Origin: Paraspadella gotoi
Taxonomy: Eukaryota > Chaetognatha
Direction of reading: 5' to 3'
NCBI GenBank assembly: GCA_051294375.1
Contig: CM119263.1
Location: 27,757,951 to 27,821,950 of the forward strand
DNA: 64,000 bases
Program-made: the position numbers and the translations under genes
Notes under the pieces: generated by a model
What the model saw: only the letters and a program-made list of their open reading frames with translations
The model's database searches: none
What the model was told of the DNA's origin: nothing
Part shown: positions 1 through 10,860 of the stretch, piece by piece
Numbering within the stretch: position 1 is the stretch's first letter
Layout of the letters: the number at the start of each line of letters is the position of its first letter

Positions 1-1312
1 AATTTGAAAGAAAAATAGAAAAAAAAGAAGAGAAAAAAAGAAAATAAAAAAATAAAAGAAACCAAGAAAAGAAAGAAAAAGAAAGAAAAGAAAAGTAATA
101 AAGCGGTAAAAAAAGTTAGGATTAGGAGAAAAAAAGCAAAAGAATAAGGAAATTAAAAAGCAGTCGGAATAAAAGAAATTTTTAAAAATGAAAAAATACT
201 AAAAAAATTAAGAAAAAAAATATGATCAACTCGAAAAGCAAAAAAAATATAAGATTTAAAAAAAAAGAAGGCAATAAAATTGGATATATACACAGAGAAA
301 GAGAAAGAGAGAGAGAGAGAGAGAGATTCTTTGGTAAGCGGCCGAGACGCGGCGACGTCGTCCAGAGGGTAAGTCATAAAACGCCCACCGCGAAAGGGAG
401 AAAGAGAGAGAAATCCATTCCCCCCCCTCTCTCTCTCTCTCTCTCTCGCGTCATGGATCCAATCGACTTTTGACTTTATTTTTTATGTTCTCCTACTTTG
501 TCGGTTCCTCCCATTTCTCTCCTCTTCGTTCCTCGAATGACCCGTTAATAGCATCCGTCTCTTCCTTCCGCCATTTTTTTTATCCCTTTTTCCTCCAATT
601 GCTGAATCAGTTGTTACCCCTTTTTTGATTTCGTTCCATTGTACACTATATATACAGTATACAATATTGTCTGTAATATTTTAATATATCCAATTAATTA
701 ATTAGTTTCCGTTCAAATTTTGTCTCTCTTAATTCTGTCAAGTACAAAGTTTAATAATTTACAGATTCAGAAGAACAGTAGAATAAACAAAGGAAGAGAG
801 ACGAGAGGGAAGGACGAGATTTTAGTTCACGTTCATTTCTAAGATTCTTTTGAATTAACATAGTTTTTTATTTTCCCCGTACTTTTTTGCAGTTAACATC
901 AGCTCGTCAATTCAACAATTATTTTCAGGTAACTTCACAAAAATATAATAGTCAATTATGCACTAAACCTAGCTCTCTAAATGACATCTTTGAGGGTCAA
1001 AGGTCACGTTACCGACAATATATAGTATATAACAAATATATACAGTAATTGTACCGTCTGCAACATCCCCTCCATGCGTCTGTTCATATTTGGATCCCAT
1101 TCGTTTGGTTCGTCAGTCAGTCTAACCGTTAACTCCAGACGGACCGATCTCGCCTTCTGTCCATCCACGCCCTTTCGATTCGCTTGTCCAGCTCGCTCGG
1201 CTGGTCCGTCGCTTGTCCGTCTGTCTATCCTTCCGTGCGTTCGCCCATCCCTTAGCCGCGTACGTCCGTCCGACCGTCAGTTCGTCTATGTTTCGTACGT
1301 CCATTGACAATG
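1..1312 (+). repeat. Left arm of a large inverted repeat
   Basis: This block is the reverse complement of roughly 2756-4045, with small indels and a few substitutions. Landmarks shared in opposite orientation are the GATCAACTCGAAAAGC stretch at 222 (matching near 3828), the CGGCGACGTCGTCCAGAGG stretch at 349 (near 3680), the TATACAGTATACAATATTG stretch at 649 (near 3345) and the GTCCGTC-rich block at 1180-1300 (near 2760-2870). Base 1 already matches 4045, so the arm continues beyond the window. AG and CT tracts lie at 296-327 and 427-447. I see no gene in it; the short open frames are low complexity or appear on both strands of the arm. Confidence 0.85.
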
Positions 1313-2291
1313 GGGAGACGTTCAAATTTAAAAAAAGAATGACAATCATGCAACTTGTTAGTTAAATGTTTGCAAAGCAATTGACAACTGATCAGTTATG
1401 AAAGTTGCAAATTTACTTGTTTCACTATCTTTATTTTTTTTTTACATTTAAAAAAAACTAGTATTATTTATGATTTTATTTATTTGTTAAAATATTTTTG
1501 CGTTAAATATTTAAATATAATACTATTTATCTGTTTGGGATGGGGACGTTAGTGTTGTCTTCTGGAAATAGAGGGTACATCTACGCAACACAAGGTTAGA
1601 TTACTTTCTGTTCCAGTTTCGTAATAGATATTGTACATCATTCCTGTTGGTAAATCATTAATGAGAAACTCATAATATCTAAATAGCCGAACAAAAAGGG
1701 GAGGAATGGATAATTTTTGGGGGATTAAGGTTATATTGTATGATTATTTTTATCATAAGGATAAGACTACATAGTAGAATTGTATGTTCTGATAGGGATA
1801 CATACTGGGGAAGTTTTATAAGGGCACCTTTATATTTATTTACCTTTATATTTTGAATGTAATTTTAAAGTAAATGTAAACTATATTTTTAGTTTTTTTA
1901 TGTTTTTTAATTTTATTATTTTTTTTTAATAAATATTTTATATTGTTTTAAAGTAAGTTGGAACCTATACCGTCCATGGATTTCGGGTCTATAATCTCAA
2001 TATCCAGTTATAGGCGAGCCCTCTCCGAATGGTGAGCCTTTAGCTATATGCATATGTATATGCTTACATGCTATATTTTGAATGTTATATGAGTAATATT
2101 TTGACGTGATAACCTGAATTTGAACGTCACCGTTCTGACACTTAAATTTTGTCTCGTTTAAGTGAAGTCGCTACTGCTACGCTTCCAGTGAAACCCAATG
2201 AACGAACCCAAAACTCGTTTGGAAACGAGACAACTTCTGTTCTCTATGAGTGAACGAGTTAAAATGAATGGAAGAGAATGGATAGAGGGTG

Positions 2292-2343
<52 letters not shown>

Positions 2344-2755
2344 GAGGAGAAGAACACAAACACCGCGAGAGTAAGTTGTACGCCTCACGATTTTTGGTTT
2401 CGCATGTAGAATGAGAATGAGGAGGAGGGAATGAGTAAGAAGGCGTAGGTGGAAAATCTTTGGCTCTGATAGAGACAGAGTGAATGGGCGGAAGGAGCGA
2501 AAAGCGATGAACGAGGGAGAATGAACGGAGGGCGGGAAGAGGAAGTGGAGCAGGAGGAGGAGGAGGAGGAGGAGGACTTAAAATGGATCGGGGACGAGGG
2601 GAAGAAAGAAACCAGAGAAGGTTCTGGGGGAAATGAGGAACTTAGAAGAAAGAAAAGAAAGACGGACATTCGGAGCGTCGGACGTTAAGATGTATGGACG
2701 GTCCATGGATTGTCCAACGGACGGTCGTATGGGAAAAACGGACTGGCGCATCGCA
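1313..2755. other. Spacer of the large inverted repeat
   Basis: AT-rich sequence without a recognisable gene separates the two arms. It holds an AG tract (2294-2346) and, at 2420-2738, a segment found again at 9118-9434. No transposase-like or reverse-transcriptase-like reading frame is visible, so if the whole structure is a foldback element it is non-autonomous. Confidence 0.6.
2420..2738 (+). repeat. Dispersed direct repeat, copy 1
   Basis: This roughly 320 bp purine-rich segment includes a GAG/GGA tract and the palindrome-like GGACGGTCCATGGATTGTCC. It matches 9118-9434 almost base for base. The differences I can see are nearly all one-base or few-base length changes in homopolymer runs or the GGA tract. 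Confidence 0.85.
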
Positions 2756-3565
2756 ATCATTGTCAATGGACGTACGAAACATAGACGAACTGACGTCGGA
2801 CGGACGTACGCGGCTAAGGGATGGGCGAACGCACGGAAGGATAGACAGACGGACAAGCGACGGACCAGCCGAGCGAGCTGACAGCGATCAAGGAGCGACG
2901 GACAGAAGAGAGCGCGGGACGTCGTCGGAAGACGGTTAGACTGACTGACGAACAAAAATGGGATCCAAATATGAGAGACGTCATACGTATATTTTTACTA
3001 TATTGGGTAACGTGACTTTGACCCTCAAAGATGTCATTTAGAGAGTGGTTTATGCATAATTGACTATTTATATTTTGAAGTTACCTGAAAATAATGGTTG
3101 ATTGACGAGTTGATTTACTGCAAAAAATTACGGGGAAAATAAAAACTATGTTAATTCTAAAGAATCTAGAAATGAAGTGAACTAAAATCTCGGCCTCCCT
3201 CTCGTCTCTCTTCCTTTGTTTATTCTAACTGTTCTTCTGAGTCTGATAAATTATTAAACTTTGACTTGACAGAATTAAGAGAGACAAAATTTGAACGGAA
3301 ACTAATTAATTAATTGGATATATTAAAATATTACAGACAATATTGTATACTGTATATATATTGTACAATGGAACGAAATCAAAAAAGGGTAACAACTGAT
3401 TCAGCAATTGGAGGAAAAAGGGATAAAAAAAAATGGGCGGAGGAAGAGACGGTGCTATTAACGCGGGTCATTCGAGAACGAAGAGGAGAGAAATGGGAGG
3501 AACCGACAAAGTAGGAGAACATAAAAAAAATAAGTCAAAAGTCGATTGGATCATGACGCGAAGAC

Positions 3566-3600
<35 letters not shown>

Positions 3601-4045
3601 AGAGAGGGGAGGGAATGGATTTCTCTCTTCTTTCTCCCTTTCGCGGTGGGCGTTTTATGACTTAACCTCTGGACGACGTCGCCGCGTCTCGGCCCGCTTA
3701 CCAAAGAATCTCTCCTCCTCTCTCTCTCTCATCTCTCTCATCTCTCTTTCTCTGTGTATATATCCAATTTAATTGCCTTCTTTTTTTTTAAAATCTTATA
3801 TTTTTTTTGCTTTTCGAGTTGATCATATTTTTTTCTTAATTTTTTTTTAGTATTATTTTATTTTTAAATTTCTTTTATTCCGACTGCTTTTTAAATTTCC
3901 TTATTCTTTTGCTTTTTTCTCCTAAATCCTAACTTTTTTTTACCGCTTTATGTACTTTTCTTTCTTCTTTTTCTTTCACCTGTTTTCTTGGTTCTTATCA
4001 ATTTCCTTATCCATCTTTTTTTTCCTATTTTTCTTTCAAATTCCA
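2756..4045 (-). repeat. Right arm of the large inverted repeat
   Basis: Reverse-complement partner of 1-1312. It begins at the CATTGTCAATGGACGTACG stretch and runs to the AATTTGAAAG end seen inverted near 4035-4045. It contains AG and CT tracts at 3566-3612 and 3715-3755, mirrored in the other arm. Differences between the arms are mainly short indels. Confidence 0.85.
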
Positions 4046-4099
4046 TTTCCTGCGACGTATCAATATTTTATTCAATAGCACGTATATATAATCATATAT

Positions 4100-4418
4100 A
4101 TCATGAAGACAGCCACTATTTAACCAAGCACCACAACTGCGCAAGTGCTATCGCCCTCCATTTCGCCCGCCCAGAAGCTCAACTGCAGCGCTCCGGGGCA
4201 TCCAAGAGCTCACCTCTGGCGTTGGCATAAACGAAACGCGTGTTTCTCTTCCGTCGCGATGCATGCGCGCGATGCAAAGCTTGCGTGCGCAGGGGCTAAC
4301 ACCCGCGTGCGAAGAGCGAAAGCGCGCGAACCCTGGACGAACGTAAAAGCGCCGCGTGACTGGATAAAAAGGAGCATCTCTTCGTCGGGGGAACAAGAAC
4401 TTTTCCGAAACGCGTCTC
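4100..4418. other. CpG-rich block ending at a gap
   Basis: The sequence turns GC- and CpG-rich, with several GCGCG-type words, before the N run. Frames on both strands stay open for about 80-110 codons, which high GC alone allows. I recognise no protein family in them. It could be the edge of a promoter or exon cut by the gap. Confidence 0.3.
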
Positions 4419-4443
4419 NNNNNNNNNNNNNNNNNNNNNNNNN
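4419..4443. other. Assembly gap (25 N)
   Basis: Run of 25 N, the same length as the gaps at 59436 and 60125, which suggests a fixed-size scaffolding placeholder. Sequence after it is CT- and TTTC-rich (4550-4660). Confidence 0.95.
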
Positions 4444-5099
4444 TTATATCCTTGATTGGGACGATTGTTTATAAACTTTTTTGACCATTTCGTATTCTTT
4501 ATCTAATAGTAAATCCCAATAAATGATTATTAATTATTTTTTTATTTATTTATTTATCTTTTTCTTTTTCTTTTCTTTTCTTCTCTTTTCTTTCTTTTCT
4601 TTCTTTCTTTGTCTTTCTTTCTTCTCGCTTTCTTCTCTTTCTTTCTTTCTTTCTTTCTTCTTTCGAATTTGCAACCGGTCCATTACTAACCCCGATGTAT
4701 TTTTTTATGATTGCAATCATAAACTAAGTCACATTTGATTTAGAAACACTACATATAGCAGCAGTATAATATATTGAGTAGTAGTATTTCCGTTGTATTT
4801 CTTCGCACCGAAATTCTCGGAAGGGTCGGACGCGTTCAGTCGACTCGACTTTGCCCGTCGGAGCGGATCGAGATCCATTTCCAGCGTGTGCGTCTAAAGG
4901 CATTTAAATCTCTGATATTTCAAAACTGGTTTTAATTTTATGTACATTATTAAACTTTTAAAATTAAACAACTCAAAAAGTTAATTCAATTCCTCGAACT
5001 CTTTGTATAATTAAACAAATCAGTTAGTATTAAAAGTAAAGATAGAAGATGGTGAAAGTAAGATACAACCTCTATCGTTAACTCTTCCCCTTCCCCCCC

Positions 5100-5379
5100 T
5101 CATCCAAATTCTAGCGTGCTCCAAAGACGTGGATTCTGGGTCGCCGTGTCTCACGCAGCTCGGTCGAACTCGGAAACGATCGACGCTCGGCCTCCGCGCT
5201 CTCAGATGCCGCCGTTCAACGCCGCCGTTCAGCGCCGTCTCCACAGTGCGCGAGGAGACCGCAGAGCTTGACCGACACTGTGTCGACGAGATCGCGCCCG
5301 ACCGCCCGGGCGCACTAGAGCCTGACGTCGTCGGAAGAATCAAAAAACGGCGCCGACAACCCAATTCTTCAAGATGAAG
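5100..5379 (+). other. CpG-rich block, possible 5' exon
   Basis: A compact GC-rich island lies in AT-rich surroundings. It ends in an ATG AAG followed directly by a GT donor-like site (ATG at 5374, GT at 5380). An open frame covers most of the block, but it has no ATG near its start, and the minus strand is open too. It could be a 5' untranslated or short first coding exon for the disrupted PB1-ZZ gene that starts at 7537. I cannot prove a link. Confidence 0.25.
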
Positions 5380-6943
5380 GTACTCCGGGTGTTTTTTTTT
5401 TTTTAGGCGTCTGGGGACGGAAAGATTGACGCCATGCTAATATTTCTCACGGCTGCGTGTGCCGTTATACCCCTCGTGACCTTGCCAGTGATACTCACTC
5501 TCTCCGTCTCTCTCTTATTTAATTGGTTTATGTTAGTAACTTTACCCGTGCATATTATCGAAAGCTCATCACGTTCATATTGTGTTTTCATATTCGATCT
5601 ACAGAATGTTTCCAAACACAGATAGACTAATTTCAGCTGTTGAACCAAATGTGAAGAATATTGATTGTGCGGATTCTAACTATTGTTTCACTGATTCGTT
5701 TACTACATAAAAAGATTACAAACGATAAGACTTATCAGTTGATGTTAATTTTACGATTTATGTTGAGGGTTAGTGCAATAAAATGTGATCTCGAATCGAT
5801 TTCTCATTTCGATTGACGTTTTTCTCATCGACAAATCGACAATGAATTCTGCATGTTTCCCTTTTGTTTTAGCTCTGCAAAACTTGGCGAGTCATGCTAG
5901 GGAATTGATCAGCAGATTTTTGACCAATTCAGGGAACTAGAAGGTTTTTAAATAATTTATTCTCCAAACAAAGCAGCTGCACCGGGAATCAAACGATGTT
6001 AGTTTTTTTGTCTCTTACCATTGAGAAAAACAATGCGTCCCCGGATGAATGGTTTTTGTAATTATTATAGAAGTTACTTATGTAAATTTTACCAAGAAAA
6101 CCTTTTTAATTACACCGAATTTTTATTACTTCAATAAAAAAACGTATGGAATCCCAGAGAAGATTGTGACTTTTTTGTTTGTTTATTTTCATAAAAAGAA
6201 TGTTCATAGTTCATATCATTTGCTCTTATAGTCATTGATTCAAGTCATTCGCCCACGAGTATATTTATTTTGCGAATTCTACTTCCCGAACCGTCTTTTG
6301 CAATTTTCTTCCGATTATAATTCAAAATAAGTTTTTGATAATTCTAAAAGACTTAAGTTAGTACCAAACATTATATCTTTTTTTTTCTCTTCAACCGACC
6401 ACGATATTGACGATCAGGATTTTGCACGCAACTCAACCCTGTTCCAGTGGACTCCGCTCCAACATTTTCTCTCGCTTCCATTCTCGTTCCTCTTTTCGCG
6501 TCAGTTGTTTCTTGCGCTCAGTTTCGAGAATTTTCTCCGAGCTTTTCCAGGTCCCTGGATTTTCGAACTGCGGAGTTATTTAAAGGTGAGCAGAACGAAC
6601 TACGAGATCAAACGCTTCTCCAACTCTCAACTCTACTGCGTATTACTCGGAAAAAAAAAAATTTTCTCGCCAAACCAAACCACATTTAAAGAGATATATA
6701 TATTAAATATTAAATTCAACCGATAATTCCTACATCGAAACGTCAGAAAACAAACAAGATCAATCTTTTCTCTCGAGTCTGCCAGTCTTTCAGTTTCTCT
6801 TCTAAGATGAAAATTTTACGAGATTAACGGACGGAAAATTTCTTTTTTTACAAAAATAAAAGAAGTTATTATCATTGAATTTGTCAAAATGAATTCTGTC
6901 TTAGACGCTTCGTCTGTCGGCGGCGGTGTCAGGTGGACAGTGG
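5380..6943. other. AT-rich stretch with one weak exon candidate
   Basis: Mostly AT-rich with no recognisable gene. One segment, 6447-6584, lies between an acceptor-like TTCCAG and a donor-like GGTGAG and is open in one frame (SAPTFSLASILVPL... type sequence with a hydrophobic start). Its final single base would join in phase with GATGAGGTG at 7535. It has no in-frame ATG and no family match that I know, so it is only a candidate upstream exon. Confidence 0.2.
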
Positions 6944-7385
6944 TGGTGTGTGATGACTGATTGTACCTTTTTTGGTGATTGTTTCCAGGCTGGGAAAGGT
7001 TGGGTTGATTGACTGACTTCTGCACCTTTTTTGGTGATTGTTTCCAGGCTGGACAGGAGTGGGCTTGATTGACTGATGCTGGACCTCTTTGGGGATTGTT
7101 TCCAGGTGGCTGGACAGGTGGGTCGATTGACTGATTGTTGACCTTTTTGTGCTGATTTTTCCAGGCTGGACAGGGTGTGGTGATTGACTGATTTGGCCTT
7201 TTTTCGGGGATTGTTTTCCAGGCTGGACAGGTGGGTTGATTTGCACTAATTCTGACCTTTTTGGTGATTGTTTCAGGCTGGGACAGTGTGGCGTAGGTCG
7301 GTTGACTGGATGGACTTTTTGTGATTGTTCCAGGTCTGGACAGTGTGTTGTGATTACTGGATTCTGACCTTTTTTGGTGCATGTT
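6944..7385 (+). repeat. Tandem array of about 60 bp units, seven copies
   Basis: Degenerate direct repeats. Each unit carries a GATTGACTGATT-like word, then CCTTTTTTGGTGATTG, then TTTCCAGGCTGGACAG. Both strands are open over long runs only because the array is repetitive. Each unit ends in a pyrimidine-AG word (TTTCCAG) that resembles a 3' splice site. The array lies just upstream of the broken PB1 exon at 7537. Confidence 0.9.
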
Positions 7386-7536
7386 CCGCGATTTTTCAAA
7401 AAATCCTAATTATTGGTAATTTTAAGATTAAGTTCGTTACGGTTTTTTGTCTGATCTTTTTTGATAAACTCATGTTTACAATTTTTTTTTTCTAATCTCA
7501 CGCCCCCCCGATACTTCACAATTCACAATATCACAG

Positions 7537-7716
7537 ATGAGGTGAAAAGCCTTTCTCTACTCCGACGGGGCCGAGTTTTGGAGAGGCGGACTCGGAGGTA
7601 CGTCGCTTCCCGTCGACGAGTTCGGCCGCCACCAGGCTTCACTTACCTGAAGTGAGAGGTCAAGCAGTACTTTTCCGCAGTTGCAGCTGGCGGGATTTTC
7701 AACATTACTGGGAAGG
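7537..7716 (+). CDS. PB1 domain, first half (broken exon)
   Basis: A TCACAG acceptor precedes the block and GGTGAGT follows it. ATG is at 7537, but its frame stops after two codons. Shifting by one base at the AAAA run (7545) opens VKAFLYSDGAEF. A second frame then gives EVRRFP, and a later stretch reads DFQHYWEG. At least two or three indels are needed to make one continuous PB1-like frame. The VKA basic start and the RRF motif correspond to the basic cluster of the PB1 fold. Confidence 0.45.
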
Positions 7717-7823
7717 GTGAGTTTACGTATCGGTCATCGAGGATTGTTTAAATGTATCGAATCGGACTTTAGTTAAAATGGATTAAACAATTAATCAATA
7801 ATACCGATGTAACCAAATTCCAG

Positions 7824-7929
7824 ATTTTCTGACCGTGAGATTCGTCTTCGCTTCTTCTTCGGACGGGGTACGAACTCGTGGAAATCTGAGCTTGAATGAC
7901 GGCGGTCGGAGAAACCGGATCCGATGCAG
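7824..7929 (+). CDS. PB1 domain, acidic half (broken exon)
   Basis: The block is flanked by CCAG and GCAG|GTGATT. One frame is open throughout and includes FLTV and ASSSDG, followed by a segment that does not match PB1. A neighbouring frame gives ELVE-like residues. This fits the DGDLV-SSDEEL acidic loop of p62-type PB1 domains with an indel in the middle. Its start does not fit the end phase of the previous block, as expected when exons carry indels. Confidence 0.35.
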
Positions 7930-8134
7930 GTGATTCAGTCAATCAATCACATAAGTTTAATCACTCAAGCGAAAAATCATTTCATTTTTCTTGTGCAATC
8001 TTTCAAAGCGTTTGCTGAATGTAGACAGGTCAAATCTATTCACAAAGATAGTCAATCAATCCAATAATGTAATTAATCAATCAATCTATTAACCTTCTAT
8101 CAATCTTCATACTTTAAGGATAATCCCACCTCAG

Positions 8135-8465
8135 ACTGCTAGTGAGAATTTTCATCTTGGCGCCGCTATTCTCTCGACATCGGTCGCATATCCGCTCCGC
8201 CGTCAAGGCGTCCGCCAATCGGTTCCGCAAGGCGAGCCTCAGAATCCGCTGCAGGACGTCCTCTGTCAACTTTAGCGCCTGTCAGATCCTGACGCGCCGC
8301 GCACTCCGCCGCGCACTAACGCCGCCCACTCCGTCCGGTCATTTGCAGCCGTGAGCTCAGCCGCGCGCGGCTCTCCGCGTCCTCAAGCTCCAGTCGCCGC
8401 CCCGCCGACGTCCGGCGCCGGAAGCCCGTCCTCTCGGCGCCGGCGGGAGACACGGAACCGGAAAC
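8135..8465 (+). CDS. End of PB1 and GC-rich linker (broken exon)
   Basis: After a CCTCAG acceptor the frame reads LLVRIFILAP, comparable to the last PB1 strand (FRIYI) of p62. A basic, GC-rich stretch follows, open for about 70 codons, then a Pro/Ala/Ser-rich stretch. The first half of a ZZ finger (CDGC) is expected here. Only a weak trace (VIC near 8340) is visible. No clear donor site was found, so the end is approximate. Confidence 0.3.
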
Positions 8466-8695
8466 GAAGAGCGCAGACATATCGGCGTTCGGTTTTTTTG
8501 CGGACCGGATGCCGGGGAAGGGGGAACCCCATTTTAAATCGGTTTTTTAAGGGGATTTTGTTCGTCGTCGCTGTTGTTTGTGTTTTTGATGTAGCTTTAT
8601 CGGTAAAGGTCGTCATTGTCTTGTCTTGCTCTATCATTCGTAATTACATGGTCTTTTTTAGTAGTTTTATTGTTGATTTTCAAATTTATCGCCAG

Positions 8696-8816
8696 GCAAT
8701 CCGCTACAAGTGCATGGACTGCCCCGACTTACGACCTTTGTCGGCCTGCGTTCGGGTAAGAACGCTTCCACAGCGAGCACCCATTTGATGACGATCCAGC
8801 GCCCGGGAGAGGGACG
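8696..8816 (+). CDS. ZZ zinc finger exon (broken)
   Basis: A CCAG acceptor is followed by codons for IRYKCMDCPD. In the next frame TACGACCTTTGT gives YDLC, and further on GKNA and then HSEH-like and HLMTI residues appear in alternating frames, before GGACG|GTGAGT. C-x2-C followed by YDLC-x2-C and a His pair is the ZZ-type pattern. At least two single-base length changes break the frame. The order after a PB1-like block favours p62/NBR1 over dystrophin-, HERC2- or Mib-type ZZ proteins. Confidence 0.5.
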
Positions 8817-9117
8817 GTGAGTCTGGAGGACTGAGAAGCAAAATCAAGAATTAAAGAATAAGTGAGGCGCCGCTACAATACCGCTCTTTCTTCAAACTTT
8901 ATCGAAAATTTGGTATCCCGTTTTGTTCAAAAGTCATTTTTAAAGATTCAGTGCTTATATTTTAAGAATAAAAATCAGTTATCTATGGAATCATTTCCGT
9001 TTTTTTTTTATCGTATTGATATTTAAATGACCAAATAAATTCCTTTATCAACAAACTCTCTTTCTCTATATTCTTTTTTGGCTTCCCCTATTTTCTCTTT
9101 TCCAAAGTTTTATTTCT

Positions 9118-9434
9118 GAGGAGGAGGGAATGAGTAAGAAGGCGTAGGTGGAAATCTTTGGCTCTGATAGAGACAGAGTGAATGGGCGAAGGAGCGAAAG
9201 CGATGAACGAGGGAGAATGAACGGAGGGCGGGAAGAGGAAGTGGAGGCAGGAGGAGGAGGAGGAGGAGGAGGAGGACTTAAAATGGATCGGGACGAGGGG
9301 AAGAAAGAAAACCAGAGAAGGTTCGGGAAATGAGGAACTTAGAAGAAAGAAAAGAAAGACGGACATTCGGAGCGTCGGACGTTAAGATGTATGGACGGTC
9401 CATGGATTGTCCAACGGACGGTCGTATGGGAAAA
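9118..9434 (+). repeat. Dispersed direct repeat, copy 2
   Basis: Matches 2420-2738 in the same orientation. The match starts at GAGGAGGAGGGAATGAG and ends at TCGTATGGGAAAA, after which the two loci differ. Copy 2 is usually the shorter at homopolymer differences. Confidence 0.85.
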
Positions 9435-9721
9435 CGGCACTTTGCGCATTCCGCATTCCTCGTTGGGTAAATGGTGAGACTACTACCAAACGACAAAGCC
9501 ATTATTCCTTCAATCCTTTGGTAAGTCGCTCCGATCAAATTTCATTTACGTGATTCCAACCGGTGACTTTTACCGAATCAATTTCACCGTCTCACTTTCA
9601 TTTCTAGATTTCCGAGAAAAGATTCGTGAAACCTCAGCCTCATTCACAAGGGAAGAGTCAAGACCGAACGTAGAACTCCCTCGAATCCAACCTTTTCGAC
9701 CTTTCGAGAGAGAGAGAGAAG

Positions 9722-9766
<45 letters not shown>

Positions 9767-10104
9767 GAGAGAGAGAGAGAGAGAGAGAAGAAGAGAGAGA
9801 GGAGACTTCCGCAGACCATCCCTTGTTTCAGGATTACGCTGGATTTTCGCGTCAACGTCACTAAGGTCGGTTACGGCCGTTCAAACTTCGTTCGTCTACC
9901 GTCGTCGTCGTCGTCGTTGTCGTCGTCAATGTCGAACGCGTTCTTGACGTCGTTGTTTTCTTTGTCGTCCTTGTCATCAAGGTTGGCTTTGTCCTCCATT
10001 TCGTCTTTGTCCTCATTGTCGTCTTTCTTACCACTATGAATATCAAATTACCGCTGAACAGTAGAAAATTGGGTACAAATTCGTTATAACGTCCCGTCAC
10101 TATT

Positions 10105-10185
10105 CCATTCCATTTTACCGGTGGGGCTCGAACCCACGATCTTCCGGTTTGTCACTCGATGGCAACTGAGCTCAATTTTCCATTA
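10105..10185 (-). repeat. tRNA-derived SINE or tRNA-like fragment
   Basis: On the minus strand there is a B-box/T-arm GTGGGTTCGAGCCCCAC, preceded by an A-box-like GAGCTCAGTTGCCA, and followed by a short ATGGAATGGAATAG tail. Spacing fits a tRNA-like head. The acceptor stem and a clean anticodon arm are not evident, so a SINE head is more likely than a functional tRNA. Confidence 0.5.
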
Positions 10186-10794
10186 CACGTCCGTTTTCTA
10201 TTGTCCAACGACGTTCAAGTCATGACTTACGAATTTATTTTCCTCTTTTCGTCGTCGTCGCGTCAGTCGTTTCTTTTTTTTAAGACTGAAGCCGAGAGTG
10301 TGTTTGACCCTTTCATCGTCATCAGAGTGGTCATCCTCATTGTCGTCGTCATCCTCATTGTCGTCGTCGTCGTCGTCGTCGTCGTCGTCCCGGACGTCAA
10401 TTTGCGACGTCGTCTTCTTTATCATTTTTCCTCCTGTTTCCGCCAGAGTCGTTTTTCAGTTTTGACGTTTTCTTTGAATATAAATCACGATGCCATTAGC
10501 TGCCACCGGATTTTTTTTTTTTTTTTTTTGCCCTGGTGTGCCGCCCGTTTAGAAAATGTCGTTCCAGATTTTGACTCAAGATTTGAATCATGTAGTAAGA
10601 CGCTTGACTCGTAAAAAGAAAGGGGGAGAAAGAACTTTTCAGAGAGAAGGATATTTTTTCTGACGAACTTTTGCTAGATCAAGATTACATACATTGCTAA
10701 CATTACATAATTAGCTTGCAGAGTTCTGGCATGTTATTATATTGTATTTGTAAGAGGGAAGGAGGCCGGAGCCCGCTGTATCGTGTGAAGTTTC

Positions 10795-10860
10795 AAGGGC
10801 AAGATAGCGTACGTATTTATTGAATGAATGGACAATTTTACATAGGTTGTACCAATTTTA
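10795..10860 (+). repeat. GGGCAAGATAGC dispersed repeat, copy 1
   Basis: GGGCAAGATAGCGTACGTAT is followed by an AATGAATGGA word and GGTTGTACCA. Related copies lie at 22330-22378 (inverted) and 35593-35660. It is probably one end of an interspersed element. Confidence 0.6.

Larger units (their letters stand above)
7537..8816 (+). pseudogene. p62/SQSTM1-like PB1 + ZZ gene fragment, frame-disrupted
   Basis: Four GC-rich blocks in order read as parts of a PB1 domain followed by a ZZ zinc finger. Block 1 (7537-7716) shows VKAFLYSDGAEF, EVRRFP and, at its end, DFQHYWEG. Block 2 (7824-7929) shows DFLTV and SSDG. Block 3 (from 8135) shows LVRIFILAP. Block 4 (about 8696-8816) shows IRYKCMDCPD, then DLC and H-x-EH-type residues. 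In p62/SQSTM1 the PB1 domain starts with VKAYL, then EIRRF, a DGDLV-SSDEEL acidic stretch and FRIYI, and a ZZ finger with RYKC-x2-CPDYDLC follows. These motifs fall in different frames, so each block contains indels. p62 binds ubiquitinated cargo and links it to autophagy. NBR1 also has PB1 plus ZZ. LIR and UBA regions were not found downstream. The breaks may be sequencing errors rather than true decay. Confidence 0.5.

Noticed and set aside
2158-2388. Ser/Leu- or Arg/Glu-rich open frames over AG/CT tracts here and throughout the window
   Set aside because: They are translations of dinucleotide repeats, open in several frames on both strands, with no domain or splice logic.
4145-4418. Long open frames on both strands before the 25 N gap
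   Set aside because: High GC alone explains them; no motif is recognisable and the frame runs into N.
6816-7399. Minus-strand frames of 150-190 codons with Pro/Gln-rich repeats
   Set aside because: They are the reverse reading of the 60 bp array; two overlapping frames are equally open.
8135-8350. NMDA-receptor-like reading (a GA-ILST type start followed by a basic helix)
   Set aside because: It needs a frame change with little further match, whereas LVRIFI fits the last PB1 strand expected between the PB1 and ZZ blocks on either side.
10105-10185. Functional tRNA gene on the minus strand
   Set aside because: The T-arm is good, but no complete acceptor stem or anticodon arm can be drawn; better explained as a SINE or tRNA fragment.
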